NCBI RefSeq assembly: GCF_023101765.2
Contig: NC_064239.1
Location: 7,022,231 to 7,086,230, forward strand
Source of the DNA: Spodoptera frugiperda
Lineage: Eukaryota; Arthropoda; Insecta; Lepidoptera; Noctuidae
Direction: 5' to 3'
Length of the DNA stretch: 64,000 nt
The notes under the pieces are model-generated. The model did no database searches, was not told where the DNA came from, and worked only from the letters and a program-made list of their open reading frames with translations. The translations under genes and the position numbers were made by a program. Of this stretch, positions 62,055 through 64,000 are shown one piece after another (position 1 is the first letter of the stretch; each line of letters opens with the position of its first letter).

Positions 62055-64000
62055 AACGGAATTTAATAGTTAGCATTACGTGTCGATTAACTAAATGTTG
62101 GTTAATGCGACTCTTAATGACTACTGATAGTGCAACACAGTTCCAAAACATGTTCCATAGTTACCAACTGCGATAAAAGCCGGTTCGACAAGAAATGCTG
62201 TCTCGTTTCCCGTACCAACTACAATAACACATAGATGGCGCCACATTTGATTAACTATTAAGCGCAAACGCCACATACGTTAATATAATCTACGAGAAAG
62301 CTCTATTAAATTTTCAACTTTATTAAATTAAAATAAGGTTGGAAATCTAATAATGATATTGACAGTTTGGGATAGTTTGATGTGCCAGCTATGTCTGTAC
62401 CTGCTAATGATAATTTTCTTACAACACGTTACATAAAAATTTAGAGAGTTAAATAAATACGTGAAATCTTTAATGACAAGTCATAAATCTTACTTTTCTA
62501 TCTGAAAACGTTCATCAATACATAATTAGAAGTTACTTATTAGAACGATAAAACGTTTACAGTTGCTGTACAGGCGATCATTAAAATGGTTTACTGCATT
62601 TTGACAACAACTCCCAACTGTTTATATTTTTAAATTGAAGGTCAAAAGGAGTATCTGACGAACCACAGTAACATCATGAATCATGACTAAAGAATAGTCT
62701 ATGTTAAACACTGGTTTAGATGAGCAATCAGAATCCGAATCTAGTAGGTATCTAGTAACTATTTTACACAAGTAAGTTATGGTCAGTAATATATATAACA
62801 TATTGTCACTTTACACAACGATATTTTTCCAAACTTATTCAAATTCTAACAATGAACTCGCTCAAACTAAATTACTTAGTCATTTATTACCTATATACTT
62901 AAATACCTAAGGATTTCATTTATCTAAATTAATTCGTCAATTTGAATAAAAAAGAACATTTAAATTCTCATTACCATTAACCGTATACGTTAATGCGAAA
63001 ATATATTAATTAATTGTTAATCAATTAATCGAAATACTGGCTTAAGACATCAGCGTCGGTTAGTATCATAAGAAACAACGTACAAAAGTCTGGCAAATGT
63101 ATAGCATGCAGAACGCCGTGCAAAAATATCCGTTATCGTTCGGTTATTCCCGTTACTAATATACCTCTAATGGGTTTTCGGCACTTGAAAACTAGCCAGA
63201 AACGATAAAATGCGCATCTGGCTACTCAGCCGCGTCCATATTGATATATTGCCACACTTTAATGTTTCAATTTGGTGGCAAAATTCAACTAATCGCTTCC
63301 GAGTTCTTCGATATTCTGAGAAAACTTTTATTGACTCTATCCTTTCACTGCTATCGTTAAAAAATTATCTCTATTTTAGCCAAATATAGTATTTTTTATT
63401 TGTTTTCGTCTATATTTGGCAGAATTATTCATGGTAAATTAGCACAATATCTACTCATAAAATAACTGTGCAACTCTTTCTTATTATTTTAATTTACAAA
63501 GTCGCAACGAAATGGCAAATGCTATAAATCAATATTTAATTTAAAAAAACTTGAATTTTATCGACAGTAATGTGAAGTTTCACGTAAACACGAGTACTTT
63601 ACTGCCGTGTTTTATAATTTGAGAACGGATATCGCAACATTAAATATCATATTTTCGTTCACGGTCATGACTTTCCGCAGTTAAAAATACAAAATTTTAT
63701 TTAGTTCGTATTCTGAAACAACAGTTAAAACTCGCAGGGAAAATGTATCGTAATCTTAGATTTAATTAAAGCACGAAATTAAAATGAACTGATAAAGTTC
63801 TAGATAGTAATATTTTCACACAGTATGTAGAACATCGTTCTCCAAAAACTCGATTTCACTCGGTATGTGTTAAATTGCTGTTCTATTGAAATATCAGGCG
63901 AGACAGCGAAACAATGGAATATTAAGATTTATTAAGCATGTAGCAGTTTACGACTTTCCAAACAATCGGTTAAGTAGTGAAGTGGTCTGGGCCTGACCAC

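Larger units (their letters stand above)
47085..64000. repeat. Long direct repeat, copy 2 (at least 16.9 kb)
   Basis: Collinear with 19550-36408. Same-strand order is kept throughout, and it is cut by the window edge. Against copy 1 it lacks the 40 bases at 24497-24536 and the fold-back at 33047-33090, and it has a replaced, longer block at about 59940-60120. The central part (about 52560-55560) differs from copy 1 at only a few sites, while the outer parts differ more. Most likely the other haplotype, placed after a gap. Confidence 0.95.

Noticed and set aside
1..64000. CRISPR arrays, operons, ribosome binding sites, rRNA or intact transposase and reverse transcriptase genes
   Set aside because: None seen. 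The sequence is animal nuclear DNA and no long transposon coding frame is present.

Overview
The window reads as intron-rich, AT-rich DNA from a moth, most likely a noctuid. GC-rich coding exons (with GT/AG ends and matching phases) sit in a roughly 65-70% AT background. The dispersed repeats are ones typical of Lepidoptera. One family, with a 'GGGCTTCGGCTCAAAGCAGG' core and a 'CATTGGATGATTTTCCCC' tail, is abundant in noctuid genomes. No bacterial-type genes, tRNA, rRNA or CRISPR array were seen. Most open frames on either strand are chance or shadow frames.

Layout, all genes on the minus strand. (1) 1-2022, with a probable further 5' exon at 9129-9263: the 5' and central part of a neutral (pancreatic-type) lipase. 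It has the GHSLG nucleophile elbow and the GLDPA catalytic Asp motif, and its 3' end lies outside the window. A non-GT donor and a possible frameshift suggest decay, noncanonical splicing or sequence error. Its large intron (2023-9128) holds a SINE, three noctuid-type repeats, a Helitron-like end and a CAT-rich repeat. (2) 11466-45192 and beyond: nine exons, 583 residues visible, of a coiled-coil protein that I assign tentatively to the MTUS/ATIP microtubule-associated family. It has a Pro-rich N-terminal part, a long Arg/Glu/Ala-rich coiled coil and a Ser/Pro-rich C-terminus. One intron is 27 kb. (3) 38645-39405, inside that intron: two exons with matching phases that appear to be the end of a small, unrecognised membrane-anchored protein with a hydrophobic C-terminal tail.

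The dominant structural feature is a repeat of at least 16.9 kb. Bases 19550-36408 recur in the same orientation at 47085-64000, starting exactly at a run of Ns (46986-47084) and still continuing at the window edge. The copies differ by SNPs and small indels in a mosaic, from nearly identical in the centre to clearly diverged blocks at the ends. The simplest reading is an unmerged second haplotype placed after a scaffold gap. A real tandem duplication is the alternative. The comparison gives two useful contrasts: a 20-bp perfect inverted repeat present in one copy only, and a small membrane-protein-like frame that is open in one copy and broken three times in the other.
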